From positions 363,164 through 383,938 of the forward strand of contig BFEA01000257.1 in the NCBI GenBank assembly GCA_003427395.1: 20,775 bases of DNA, written 5' to 3'. Positions within the stretch are counted from its first letter, which is position 1; each line of letters opens with the position of its first letter. Both the position numbers and the translations under genes were made by a program. This document shows, one piece after another, positions 1-7,703 of the stretch. Below the pieces are notes generated by a model, which was given only the letters and a program-made list of their open reading frames with translations, was not told the DNA's origin and made no database searches. This stretch comes from Chara braunii. Its lineage: Eukaryota; Streptophyta; Charophyceae; Charales; Characeae.

Positions 1-70
<70 letters not shown>
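1..70. repeat. (CT)n microsatellite at window edge
   Basis: A C-run (1-8) leads into an uninterrupted (CT)n tract to about 61 and a short (TG)n to about 70. The far end of the window also finishes in (CT)n, so both edges lie in the same kind of simple repeat. Confidence 0.97.
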
Positions 71-202
71 GTGATCGCGGCCTCCTGCTGAACAGTCTTT
101 TATTATGTCTTTAAAGTTTCTTCCGACTGTCCCAAGTACTGTCTTTCCCTGTATAGAAGGCACAGTCTTTTGTAGTGTATACGCTCCGGAAGTTGCCTTG
201 TT

Positions 203-250
203 AAAAAAAAAAAAAAAAAAAAAAGAAGAAGAAGAAGAAGAAGAAGAAGA
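203..250. repeat. A-run followed by (GAA)n
   Basis: A 22-base A-run (203-224) grades into a GAA trinucleotide tract (225-250). This could be an old poly-A tail of a retroposed sequence lying to its left, but I recognise no element body in 71-202. Reading frames through it give only poly-Lys/Glu or poly-Phe. Confidence 0.9.
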
Positions 251-556
251 TGAAGTAACCTTGAATGCGTCTAAATATAGCGATGGGCGGTGACGTCGGA
301 ATATTTCCAATTTCCCACACTGACCCTTGGTTATGAAGATCAACCGCCAGGAACAAAGAGTTCAGGCAACAGGGACGGGGAAGATGGTAGCAAGGAGTCC
401 CTGCTGGCAGGTCAGATGTATGTCGGATCAGCTGGTAGCCTGGTAGGCCATACATGTGCATGGGAGTTGGCCCTTCTTCTCCTCCTAAACTGGGATTTCT
501 TTTCACCCCCTTGTTTTTAATGAAAGATCATATTTTTTATTTTTTTGTAACCACTC

Positions 557-603
557 AAAACAGACACTACAGTTGATTTTAGCCAAAAGGCCAAGAAAGG
601 TAT
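557..603 (-). pseudogene. U2 snRNA pseudogene, 3'-truncated
   Basis: Read on the minus strand from 603 downward, the first 45 bases match the 5' end of plant U2 snRNA from ATACC through the TTGGCTAA segment to the TGTAGT and CTGTT stretch. I count about four differences, mostly transitions. This part includes stem-loop I and the start of the branch-site recognition region. Similarity stops near 557, where an A-rich stretch begins on the minus strand (T-rich at 529-547 on the plus strand). The Sm site and 3' stem-loops are absent, so this cannot be a working U2 gene. No snRNA promoter element was seen on its 5' side (605-660). It looks like a 3'-truncated retrocopy; I found no clear target duplication. 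The alignment is to U2 as I remember it, so exact mismatch counts need checking. Confidence 0.85.
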
Positions 604-655
604 AGCTGGCCATTTTTCCATTCATCTATCATCCAGAATGGAAGGGACGTGTTCT

Positions 656-657
<2 letters not shown>

Positions 658-705
<48 letters not shown>
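658..705. repeat. 48-base poly-G tract
   Basis: An unbroken run of 48 G residues follows TTCTTT and precedes AAAATCACC. Homopolymer G of this length is rare because it forms quadruplexes and is hard to replicate and sequence, so its exact length in the assembly should be distrusted. Confidence 0.95.
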
Positions 706-706
<1 letters not shown>

Positions 707-794
707 AAATCACCACGGGCCGGTGGATCTTACAGACCCCGGAATGGACCTGTAAGTGCAGGTAGGCATCTGCAGGACCTGTAACCCGGACCGA

Positions 795-960
795 GGTCCC
801 ACCAGCAAAGAGGATTGGATTTAATGCCTGAACGTGGACGTGTTTGCAAAGAGGTGCAGACAATCAGGATCGATCTGCATTTCTGCATCTCTGCGTAAAA
901 CACATCCAGATTCACAGCGAATTTCATGCACTTAATTCAGTCCTCTTTGCTAGTGGGACC
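795..960. repeat. Imperfect foldback (inverted repeat)
   Basis: The segment starting GGTCCCACCAGCAAAGAGGA (795-814) recurs inverted as TCCTCTTTGCTAGTGGGACC (941-960). The similarity runs inward towards a centre near 870-880 with several mismatches and small gaps, and weaker inverted similarity continues outward to about 730 and 1020. There are no clear terminal repeats with a target duplication. It may be an old MITE or a random-looking remnant of one. No gene is recognisable between 606 and 1190. Confidence 0.6.
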
Positions 961-1060
961 TTTCCCCGGGAAGGCTCCAGGTACACTGGCAGGGTCATTC
1001 TTTCCATTCAATTTGGAAGCTCCTCATTCCTAGGTAGTAGTTGCTGTCCTCAAGGAGGCA

Positions 1061-2285
1061 GCACTTAGGGGTGTATTTGGGAGATGAATATCCCTTTTTT
1101 CTCTGTGAGCTCAGGGAAAGCACCATTATGGCTGGCTAAGCTTGAATGCTGACTCGCCAGTTTACTTTCTTTTTTCTTCTTTTTTAAAGGGTTTTTTTTT
1201 TTAATAGAAGACGCCCAAGGTAGTGCTAGGGGTGCTGATAAGAGCAGGCAGCACTAGCAATCCCGGGGGGCTTCCATCTATATGTGGGGAGCTGCACCTG
1301 CTGGAAATCGGGTCCAGCATCTGAATCACCAGCTTACAAAGTGGGTGGAATGTGGATATCACGGCCTCCTCCTCCACTAGGTTCCATTCATTTAGTACCC
1401 CTCTTAACAAAAATGTCACAGATCCTCCTCAGAGGGGTGGCCAGTACTATGGTGAATTTAAATTATGACAAAAAAAACACGAATTGCCAGGGTTCAAGTT
1501 CTTGCAAACACCCAGTGAGAGTGAGAGACTTTGCCTTTTTTTTTTTTTTTTGGCGCTTGGCTTTAGTATAACACTGTAACAGGTCAACTGAAGACTTTTC
1601 CCTCCTTGTAGTATTGGTGAGGGTTTTGGTGCTTCACCAAAATCATGAGGGCCTTTTTCGGCCTTGTGCGATAGATAGTGTTGGGTTTTTGGCTTTTCAG
1701 CCTCGGGGTAGTTCTCGATGTGCCCATTTCATGGCTGCGAGCCTTTTTGTAGGTAGTGTTCCGTGTTGGTCTGGGGTCAGTAACAGGCTTTCCTTTGTGC
1801 CATCGCTCTCCGATTGACAACATTGGAATTGAAGGCGACATGTTCCATCCCACCCTTCCGCTGACCTTGAATAGCGACGGGGGCTGCTACTGGGAGCAAA
1901 GCTGATGAGAGGCGACCTGCCCTCGGCAGTTGCGCTTAGAACACCAGTACCTTTCCCCGCTTGAAAAACAAATATGCGCCGGCTAACACAGGCAACTTCC
2001 GACGGTCCGCTCCATCGCGGTCGATGGAGCACCGCTGATGGCAGCCTGCCTTGGCAACCGGCGATGCCGGGAGGAGGTGAGCTGGCAGTCAAGCGCCGGC
2101 CAGGGATACCCGTCAGGACAGTGCTCTCCGACAATCAGCATGCATTGATAGCACTCCTACATTGAAGGGCAGTAGCGCGAGAACACGTTCTACAACCGGC
2201 TCACGGTAACAGTGGCAACGAGCAGCGAAAACTTGGCTGCGATCTGCGGCGATTATCTTCCATCTCTTTGCTTGACCTATCTTTG
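1061..2285. other. No recognisable gene
   Basis: Unique-looking sequence with poly-T runs at about 1191-1202 and 1536-1551 and rising GC content after about 1850. Open frames here, including a 145-codon minus-strand frame at 1697-2134, have no domain or composition that I recognise. A short perfect hairpin (GCTCCATCG, 4-base loop, CGATGGAGC) lies at about 2008-2030. I see no RNA gene or element ends. Confidence 0.5.
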
Positions 2286-2457
2286 AGTGCAGGTACCCTT
2301 ACGAACAGCGATGGCTTCTGATTCTGACATTCTGGATCAGGGTGCATTGTTGCAGCGTGCCTCTGGCTGCCCTGGCCTAGAGCCCGGGCTATCTGGCTAT
2401 TTTGCCTGTTCGCCCTATGGGACCAGGCCGTGGCCTGACCCCAAAGGCTGTGTGCTC

Positions 2458-2527
2458 ATTCAGTCCAGTCCAGTCCTGCCCGATACCACTCTCGGTACCA
2501 GTCCAGTCCAGTCCAGTCCAGTCAGTC
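2458..2527. repeat. AGTCC pentanucleotide minisatellite
   Basis: Two clusters of tandem CCAGT/AGTCC units (about 2460-2476 and 2500-2527) are separated by a short unique spacer. They lie about 190 bp upstream of the orphan primer-binding site, so they may belong to the U5 or untranslated part of a lost LTR element. Confidence 0.8.
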
Positions 2528-2713
2528 CGCTGCTGGTATACCCCAGCTGCAGTCTGTTTGCAGTCTCCTTCTTCACTTGCACAGTTTGGAGTACATGCAT
2601 GTTGAGTCTGCGTTGGAGCTGCGCTGTTCCCTTCCAGCTCCATCTCCATCTCCCTCATCCTCATCCCTTCGTCTTGATCTTGACAGACCGCCATCCTGGC
2701 GAGTCCGTCACAC

Positions 2714-2725
2714 TGGTATCAGAGC
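2714..2725 (+). promoter_or_regulatory. Orphan LTR-retrotransposon primer-binding site
   Basis: TGGTATCAGAGC is the exact plant initiator-tRNA-Met primer-binding site used by many Ty1/Copia and Ty3/Gypsy elements. It sits directly after GTCACAC, so an LTR ending in CA would stop at 2712, one base before it. No gag or pol follows; tandem duplications do. The sequence upstream (about 2285-2712) may therefore be LTR or leader of a deleted element. The LTR start could not be found and no second copy lies in the window. A chance 12-base match is possible but unlikely given the adjacent CA end. Confidence 0.6.
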
Positions 2726-2728
2726 GGG

Positions 2729-3060
2729 AACGGTCCCCACTCCCACCCACCCCATCCCGCAAGTGCGGGAAAAATGGTGTAATCCCAATAGCGGGATTTT
2801 GCGCCATTTTCGGCCATTTTCGGAGCAAACAGACAGGGAAACAGCGGGAAAAGGTGTAGCATCGAGAGAGAGACACGTGGCGAAAGGAGAGTGTAGTCAA
2901 CGGTCCCCGCTCCCACCCACCCCATCCTGTAAGTGCAGGAAAAATGTTGTAATCCCGATAGCGGGATTTTGGGTCATTTTCGGAGCAGACAAACGGGAAA
3001 ATAGCGGGAAAAGGTGCAGCACCGAAAGAGCGACACGTGGCAAAAAAGGAGAGCGTTGTC
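2729..3060. repeat. Tandem duplication, about 170-bp unit, two copies
   Basis: Copy 1 (2729-2898) and copy 2 (2899-3060) both begin AACGGTCCCC and share the CCCACCCACCCCATCC block, a TAATCCC...GCGGGATT small hairpin, the GGGAAAAGGTG block and the GACACGTGG block. They differ by scattered substitutions and a short deletion in copy 2, where a CCATTTTCGG repeat is lost. The array begins four bases after the orphan primer-binding site, so it probably arose in the leader of that lost element. Confidence 0.85.
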
Positions 3061-3141
3061 ATGACGCAAGGCCAAGACCGCCGCATGTACGTACGCACGC
3101 CACACGCCCACGTTGTCGCTGCCCCGCCCCATCCCGCTCCC

Positions 3142-3145
<4 letters not shown>

Positions 3146-3186
<41 letters not shown>

Positions 3187-3209
3187 GATATATATATATA
3201 TATATATAT
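3146..3209. repeat. (TA)n microsatellite
   Basis: A perfect alternating TA tract interrupted once by CG at 3186-3187. It is self-complementary and likely to extrude as a hairpin. Short TA tails of the same kind end each unit of the neighbouring 93-bp duplication. Confidence 0.95.
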
Positions 3210-3230
3210 GAGTCGGTGAAACTCCAACGA

Positions 3231-3416
3231 AACAGTTTGTCACAGCCCCTCGTTTGTTGTCCTCTTCTCTCTCTCTGCCTACGGTTTACCGGGCAGTTCT
3301 GTTTGTGACGATATATATATATAAACAGTTTGTCACAGCCCCTCGTTTGTTGTCGTCTTCTCTCTCTCTGCCTACGGTTTACCGGGCAGTTTTGTTTGTG
3401 ACGATATATATAGATA
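3231..3416. repeat. 93-bp tandem duplication
   Basis: Unit 1 (3231-3323) and unit 2 (3324-3416) both run from AACAGTTTGTCACAGCCCCT through a CT-rich patch and TACGGTTTACCGGGCAGTT to GTTTGTGACG followed by a TA tract. They differ at only a few positions, so the duplication is recent. The TA tail of each unit matches the larger (TA)n upstream, which suggests slippage or unequal exchange between TA tracts. Confidence 0.92.
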
Positions 3417-3419
3417 AAG

Positions 3420-4403
3420 ACCCAGGATGCATGCTGCTGCCAGGTTTTGAACTTGGGCAGCTGCCAGCCATGCGCGTGTGTGGCCAGTGGCTGAACACAC
3501 TGGCCAAACTCTATATATGTTTTGATAGTGTGGCATGTTGGTGTTGAACAGTGCGCGACAGTGCAATCAGGGTGGCTGATCAGATCTCAGCCAACCCTAT
3601 ATTATTTTTCTGCTGCAGCAGCAGGCTGCCAGCACCTTGAAGGCCAAAATCATGTAGATCTTGGTGATCTTGTTTGCTGCTGGCCACCCAAGGGATTAGG
3701 GAGTAAGGAGCAATCGATGCCTCAGCACCAAATGAAAGGGGAGGAGGCACAGAGAGGAGTGAAGCTAGGGTTTAGGGCTTAGGGATGATTGATTAGACCA
3801 GATGGAAAAAACAAAGTCTTTGTTTTCTTTGTCTTCAACAGCAGTTGTGTCTTTTGCTTTTTGGTTTTCAATAACGGTCAGTCTTTGTAGCTGGTCTGGT
3901 GCTTCAAGGAGGGTTTTTTGGGAAGATTTTTTGTATTGGAAAGAGTATGCAACACTGGACACAGTTTCCAGCACTAGCCAAAGGTGGTAATGGCCCCAGC
4001 AATCTCTGGGTTGTTTGTGAGGAATTCCCGACCTCATCCTTTCCATTTGTAAAATAATGAAATGCTCGTTGACAAGTCTTCTGAAGAAAAAAAAGAATAA
4101 GAAAAAAGAAAAAAGAACAAAATTGAAGCCCATTTCATTCAGGCTGTACACCCCAACATAAAGGGGTTGTTTTGGCTCATGAGCAAGTCCATAGCTTTGG
4201 TCTTGGGAAATGAAGAGTTCAGAAAAATAGGAGATAGAAGAGAAGAAACATCATTACAGCAAAGTAGAACAAACTACGTGAGGCTTTGGTGTCACAGTGA
4301 ACGGAAGTCCATGGCATGCGGTCTACGATCTCAGCTGCTCTTCTGCCTCCTGCTCAGGTAACTATCCCAGCCATTGTCACTTCATAAACAGTCTCGAAGT
4401 TCA
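3420..4403. other. No recognisable gene
   Basis: Mostly unique sequence with a CTG/CAG-rich patch at 3610-3640, an A/AG-rich patch at 4085-4120 and the telomere-like motif at 3766-3784. Open frames are short and look incidental. The 5' end of the Gypsy element's LTR starts at its right edge. Confidence 0.5.
3766..3784 (+). repeat. Short TTTAGGG telomere-like run
   Basis: TAGGG, TTTAGGG and CTTAGGG occur in series, equal to about 2.7 units of the plant telomere repeat with one mismatch. It is too short to show a former chromosome end and may be a telo-box-like promoter motif or chance. Confidence 0.4.
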
Positions 4404-4429
4404 TGTGACGAACTGTTTGCTGCAACCGC

Positions 4430-4796
4430 TTAGGCTACCAGCCGGGCCGCCCGGGTCACCTTGTGTTGCCCATGCAGAGGGTCCCAGCAAAAAAAAAAAA
4501 AAAAAAAAATCCAAAAAAATCCGAAAAAAAATTATGTTATGCAGAAAAATAAACAGAACAATTTTTGCCTCACGGTCATATCGAAATTCTTTACGTCCTT
4601 CAGGACATCCGTTAAATTGGAACGATACAGAGAAGATTAGCATGGCCCCTGCGCAAGGATGACACGCATAAATCGAGAAATTCTTTACCAATTTAAAAAT
4701 AAAAATAAAAATTGAAAAATAAAATTTTATTTTTATTCATTTTAATCCTTTTTGGCCCGGCCGGGCAAGTGGTCCCGGGCCACTCTGGTAGCCTAG
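4430..4796. mobile_element. hAT-like MITE inserted in the 5' LTR
   Basis: The 367-bp segment is absent from the 3' LTR, where GCAACCGC is followed directly by ACGATTTT. Here GCAACCGC occurs on both sides (4422-4429 and 4797-4804), an 8-bp target duplication. The ends are terminal inverted repeats: TTAGGCTACCAG on the left and CTGGTAGCCTAG on the right, with GC-rich CCCGGG subterminal motifs on both sides. An 8-bp duplication and short TIRs fit the hAT superfamily, though the tips are not a textbook hAT terminus; P-like elements also make 8-bp duplications. It has no transposase frame, so it is non-autonomous. Inside are a 21-base A-run (4489-4509), a truncated U6 snRNA copy, and an AT-rich stretch (about 4689-4750). 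Confidence 0.8.
4595..4681 (+). pseudogene. U6 snRNA retropseudogene, 3'-truncated
   Basis: The sequence matches U6 snRNA from the 5' GTCC stem-loop through the ACAGAGA box (inside GATACAGAGAAGATTAGC) and the U2/U4-pairing region to GAGAAAT. The core appears identical to plant U6; differences are a shortened 5' stem-loop, small changes in the following ATCCG/TAAA stretch and one change in the 3' part. The last roughly 15 bases and the terminal T-run are missing. GAAATTCTTTAC directly precedes the copy (4583-4594) and recurs at its end (4677-4688), a perfect 12-bp direct repeat. No plant snRNA promoter (USE plus TATA) is seen upstream. It is therefore a retrocopy rather than a gene. Truncated snRNA copies with target duplications and no poly-A are a known class in other eukaryotes. 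Confidence 0.93.
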
Positions 4797-5482
4797 GCAA
4801 CCGCACGATTTTCTGCGCAAGGCTACTTCGGGGGTTGAGTTCGGAGGGCCCGCGGGATTACATGGGTGCCCTTGATTTCTTTTTCTTGTTTTTCGAAATC
4901 GAGGTCAGGGTAATCTTGTGACGATTGGTAGCGGGTCGCGCCTTAGCGATCGCGAAAGATAACTGTTGCCATAGCTTCTTTCTTGTTCTGCTGTGGGAAG
5001 TGAGAATTTTGGCGCAGTCATCGCGCGGGACTCGGAAAATCTTTTTGAATTTTCAACTGAGGTCGAGCCCCCGTGGGCTCTCGGAATTTGAAATTTCTTT
5101 TTGCAAATAGGATTTAGATTAGGAATTTAGGCGCGTCTTAATTTTTGTTGCACGGCGTTTCTTGCTTGCGCACGCTTTGCCGCGTCAGGATCTATGTTCT
5201 GACTTTTCCGCGCTTTAATCCTTGCATGTAACTGTAGCTTGTTTTGGCGGGCATAATTGCAACTGTAATCCTCCCGTTCTTGATATCTTTTGTGGCGTTC
5301 CTGTGCGCGCGTACTTCTTCCTCTGTCCTATTGGCCTCAACGCTTGCATGACTGGATCGATGTGTGGAGTGAGGCTATGTCCCCCACGCCGCGGCCTATC
5401 CATGCAGGCGTAGGCACTTCCTTCCTCCTACTTCTTTTTCCACTTAGGCACAACCCCGAGTATCTCGCGCAAGCATGCATGC

Positions 5483-5490
5483 TATAAATT
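5483..5490 (+). promoter_or_regulatory. Putative LTR TATA box (5' LTR)
   Basis: TATAAATT follows GCATGCATGC and is conserved in position and sequence in the 3' LTR. An AT-rich TATA in the middle of both LTR copies is the most likely start region for genomic RNA; transcription would begin about 30 bp downstream. The CATGCATG just upstream resembles a plant RY element. Confidence 0.5.
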
Positions 5491-5743
5491 TCGCAAGCGC
5501 GATTAACTCGCTCTCTAAGAATTCTAGGAGTTAGCGCGATCGAGAGGATCGGCTAACGAGCGAGATTTGGAAGATGAGTAGAGAGTTGGGCGATCCGACG
5601 AGCTGGTGTTGGGCATGCGGGGTTGACGTGGGGCCGCGACGGACTGTGGCGCACGGGCGAACCTGGCTGGCATGTTCGGACTAAGCGGGGTGACAACTCT
5701 GTGTGGATGCGAGGCGACGAACTGCCCTCATCGGGATATTGTG

Positions 5744-5749
<6 letters not shown>

Positions 5750-5811
<62 letters not shown>

Positions 5812-5812
5812 N

Positions 5813-5885
<73 letters not shown>
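5750..5885. repeat. (AG)n microsatellite in 5' LTR
   Basis: About 136 bases of AG with one N at 5812, so the true length is unsure. The same position in the 3' LTR holds (TG)n plus (AG)n, showing that the microsatellite lies in the LTR itself and has evolved separately in the two copies. Arg-Glu, Ser-Leu and similar frames through it are artefacts. Confidence 0.97.
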
Positions 5886-5886
<1 letters not shown>

Positions 5887-6024
5887 GGGATGTGTTGTGG
5901 TGATGTTCTCCTCCATTCTTCTGAGTAATTTTGGTATCGATGTCAGTCGCCTTGTCCTTCTTTTTTCATCGGCACCTCGGATTTTTCGTTTTCCTTGCTT
6001 CCTTTCTTTGGAGCCTGACATGTG

Positions 6025-6370
6025 AACGACCATTTCGTCAAAATGGACGTTTTTTATTTTTTGAACGAAATTGAAACCGAGGTTTTTGGCCGAAAACTCG
6101 TCAAAAATTTATTGTTCCTAAGGGTCCACCGTTTTACAAACGTTGGACTCCCTAGCTGTGCATGGACCTAACTTGAGACCAGGCGCCTCCAGGCAGGACT
6201 ACCTGAAGGTACCTTGTCTCAAGCTAGGTCCATGTACAGCCAGGGGGTCCAACGTTTTACAAACCCTGGGCCCTCAGGAACAACAAATTTTGACGAGTTT
6301 TCGGCAAAAAAACTCGGTTTCAATTTCGTTTAAAAAATAAAAGATGTCCATTTTGACGAAATGGCAGTTG
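6025..6370. mobile_element. Foldback MITE with about 155-bp inverted repeats
   Basis: A 346-bp segment absent from the 3' LTR. Its left arm (6025-6180) is nearly the exact inverted complement of its right arm (6216-6370), leaving a loop of about 35 bases. Outer tips read AACGACCATTTCGTC on the left and GACGAAATGGCAGTTG on the right. The flank GTG at 6022-6024 is repeated at 6371-6373, while the 3' LTR has a single copy, so a 3-bp target duplication fits. It has no open frame of its own. I cannot assign a superfamily: the tips are not CACTA-like and the target is not the usual TWA of PIF/Harbinger. If transcribed with the LTR it would form a long hairpin RNA able to feed small-RNA silencing (inference). 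Confidence 0.88.
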
Positions 6371-7036
6371 GTGGATTGTTTTTCCCCCACTCCCCGTTTT
6401 TGTCTTTTTGAATCGGCAAATCTGATTGATTGGTTCCCGGTGATCGAGCCTTGTATGATCTCGGAGCTGATTGGCCAAAGAATTGTTGCATGATCCTCAA
6501 TGTTTTTTGTTTGTATGTGAGCTAGATGCATGGACGATAGGTGTGATTCTGTCTATGTATGAATTGGATAGGCATGCTGGACTGTTAAATGACCGTCTCA
6601 CCGTAGGATGATCCATCTCACGAATCACAGACTTTCACCCATCTGATCAAAGGACAGGCCCCACGCACGCACGTGTAGGCTCGACCAAAGACGATCGCTG
6701 CCTACATGCGTTTCTGCTAAAACTGAACTCGACTAATTTCTTGAATGGCTGATGTTCCACCCCGACTTGCAACATGAATTTCGGCGTTCCCTTTCGTGTC
6801 ACTGACCGCGAGTGTTTGAGGGATCGGGAATTCTAGGAATAGTGGGAGCACTCTTATTTGCCTGCACGACCTTGGGCGAAACTTCCGGAATTTCCCTACT
6901 TGATTGGGAACGAACGTATTTGCGAGTGGGACATCGACCAGGACTTGGGACGTAACCCCCATCTCCCCGGCTACTCTAGCCCATACACGTGTCACGTCCT
7001 CACGGAGCTCGGAAGCATTATCTTAGAGACCGAATT

Positions 7037-7703
7037 CCCTCCTTAGCACCGCATTCTGCCCTACCACTCCCTAACCATCGTCCCCTGGCTCGCAATCGCT
7101 CCTTACTGGCCCCAACCCCCGTGCTCAGAGTGTCTGTGGGACCACGAATACCGAGCCTCCGGCTTCGTTCGACGAACTCGCTCGGAGGAAAAACGACGAG
7201 CGCACAGTCTTAGATTGAGGCCAACCGTGTCGGATTCGGAGACTTGCGACGTTCGACGTCGGCAGGTGACGAATCAGCGGGATACCCATATCGTCCCGAT
7301 AGTGCACCAGATACGACCCCAACCCGGACGACGGAACCAACGGAGGCGGTAGCTCTGTCGCCCAAAACAAAACGGAACTTCAGTCCGCACCTACCCTCTT
7401 GCATTCGCATCCCAGGGCTTGTCACAAGAGATCTTAGTTCCGACCTGGGACTCCACCCCAACTTTCCTAAAATCCTTGGCACCCCCCCTTTTCGCACTTC
7501 CAGACCCACTCACATTCCGATCAGGAAGTCGCGTCGGGCGTGAGGTTGGTATCGGAGCTGATACGTGACAGGCCGAGAGATTGACAATCAGGTAGGGAGT
7601 AAGGGACGATCTGACGAACAGAGGGCGCCCTAGGCAAAGGAACGCGCCACGACGCGACCCTATAATAACCGGGAGTAGATCGGTCGGTCGGCAGGCTTCC
7701 AAT
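7037..7703 (+). other. Probable LTR end and gag leader
   Basis: GC-rich sequence between the end of LTR homology and the gag start. If the primer-binding site at 7547-7558 is real, 7037-7546 is LTR sequence missing from the truncated 3' copy and 7559-7703 is untranslated leader. Frames through it (for example 7244-7543) show no domain. Confidence 0.5.
7547..7558 (+). promoter_or_regulatory. Gypsy primer-binding site (tRNA-iMet type)
   Basis: TGGTATCGGAGC differs by one base from the plant consensus TGGTATCAGAGC. It lies 145 bp before the gag ATG, a normal distance. The site sits within a small self-complementary stretch (GTATC...GATAC). No clear CA end precedes it, which is expected if the LTR end has mutated. 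Confidence 0.65.

Larger units (their letters stand above)
4404..7036 (+). repeat. 5' LTR (with two nested MITEs)
   Basis: Begins TGTGAC and is collinear with 15707-17579 from start to end, apart from substitutions, a different microsatellite core and two insertions (4430-4804 and 6025-6373). After those are subtracted its length is about 1.9 kb, equal to the 3' copy. Similarity to the 3' copy ends after TTATCTTAGAGAC near 7036. The primer-binding site is about 510 bp further on, so the true 5' LTR may extend to about 7546, with the 3' copy lacking its last part. Long LTRs of this size are common in plant Gypsy elements. Confidence 0.9.

Noticed and set aside
1697-2134. 145-codon minus-strand open frame
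   Set aside because: No domain, no supporting homology that I recognise, and GC-rich DNA keeps frames open by chance.
2287-3308. 190- and 243-codon plus-strand frames, with overlapping minus-strand frames
   Set aside because: They cross an AGTCC minisatellite, a primer-binding site, a tandem duplication and a (TA)n tract; composition follows the repeats.
3765-4151. 128-codon minus-strand frame
   Set aside because: Starts in an A-rich tract (poly-Phe) and has no recognisable domain; no support for expression.
4595-4681. A functional U6 gene
   Set aside because: The 3' end and T-run terminator are missing, no USE/TATA lies upstream, and a direct repeat brackets the copy.
4811-4825. CTGCGCAAGGCT resembling antisense U4 snRNA 5' end (also about 15741)
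   Set aside because: Only about 12 bases match, it is part of the LTR in both copies, and the similarity does not extend.
5623-6033. Arg-Glu and Ser-Leu repeat frames over the (AG)n tract, and similar Cys-Val, Thr-His and Ser-Leu frames at 16439-17108
   Set aside because: They are translations of dinucleotide microsatellites inside LTRs, open in several frames at once, with no recognisable protein on either side.
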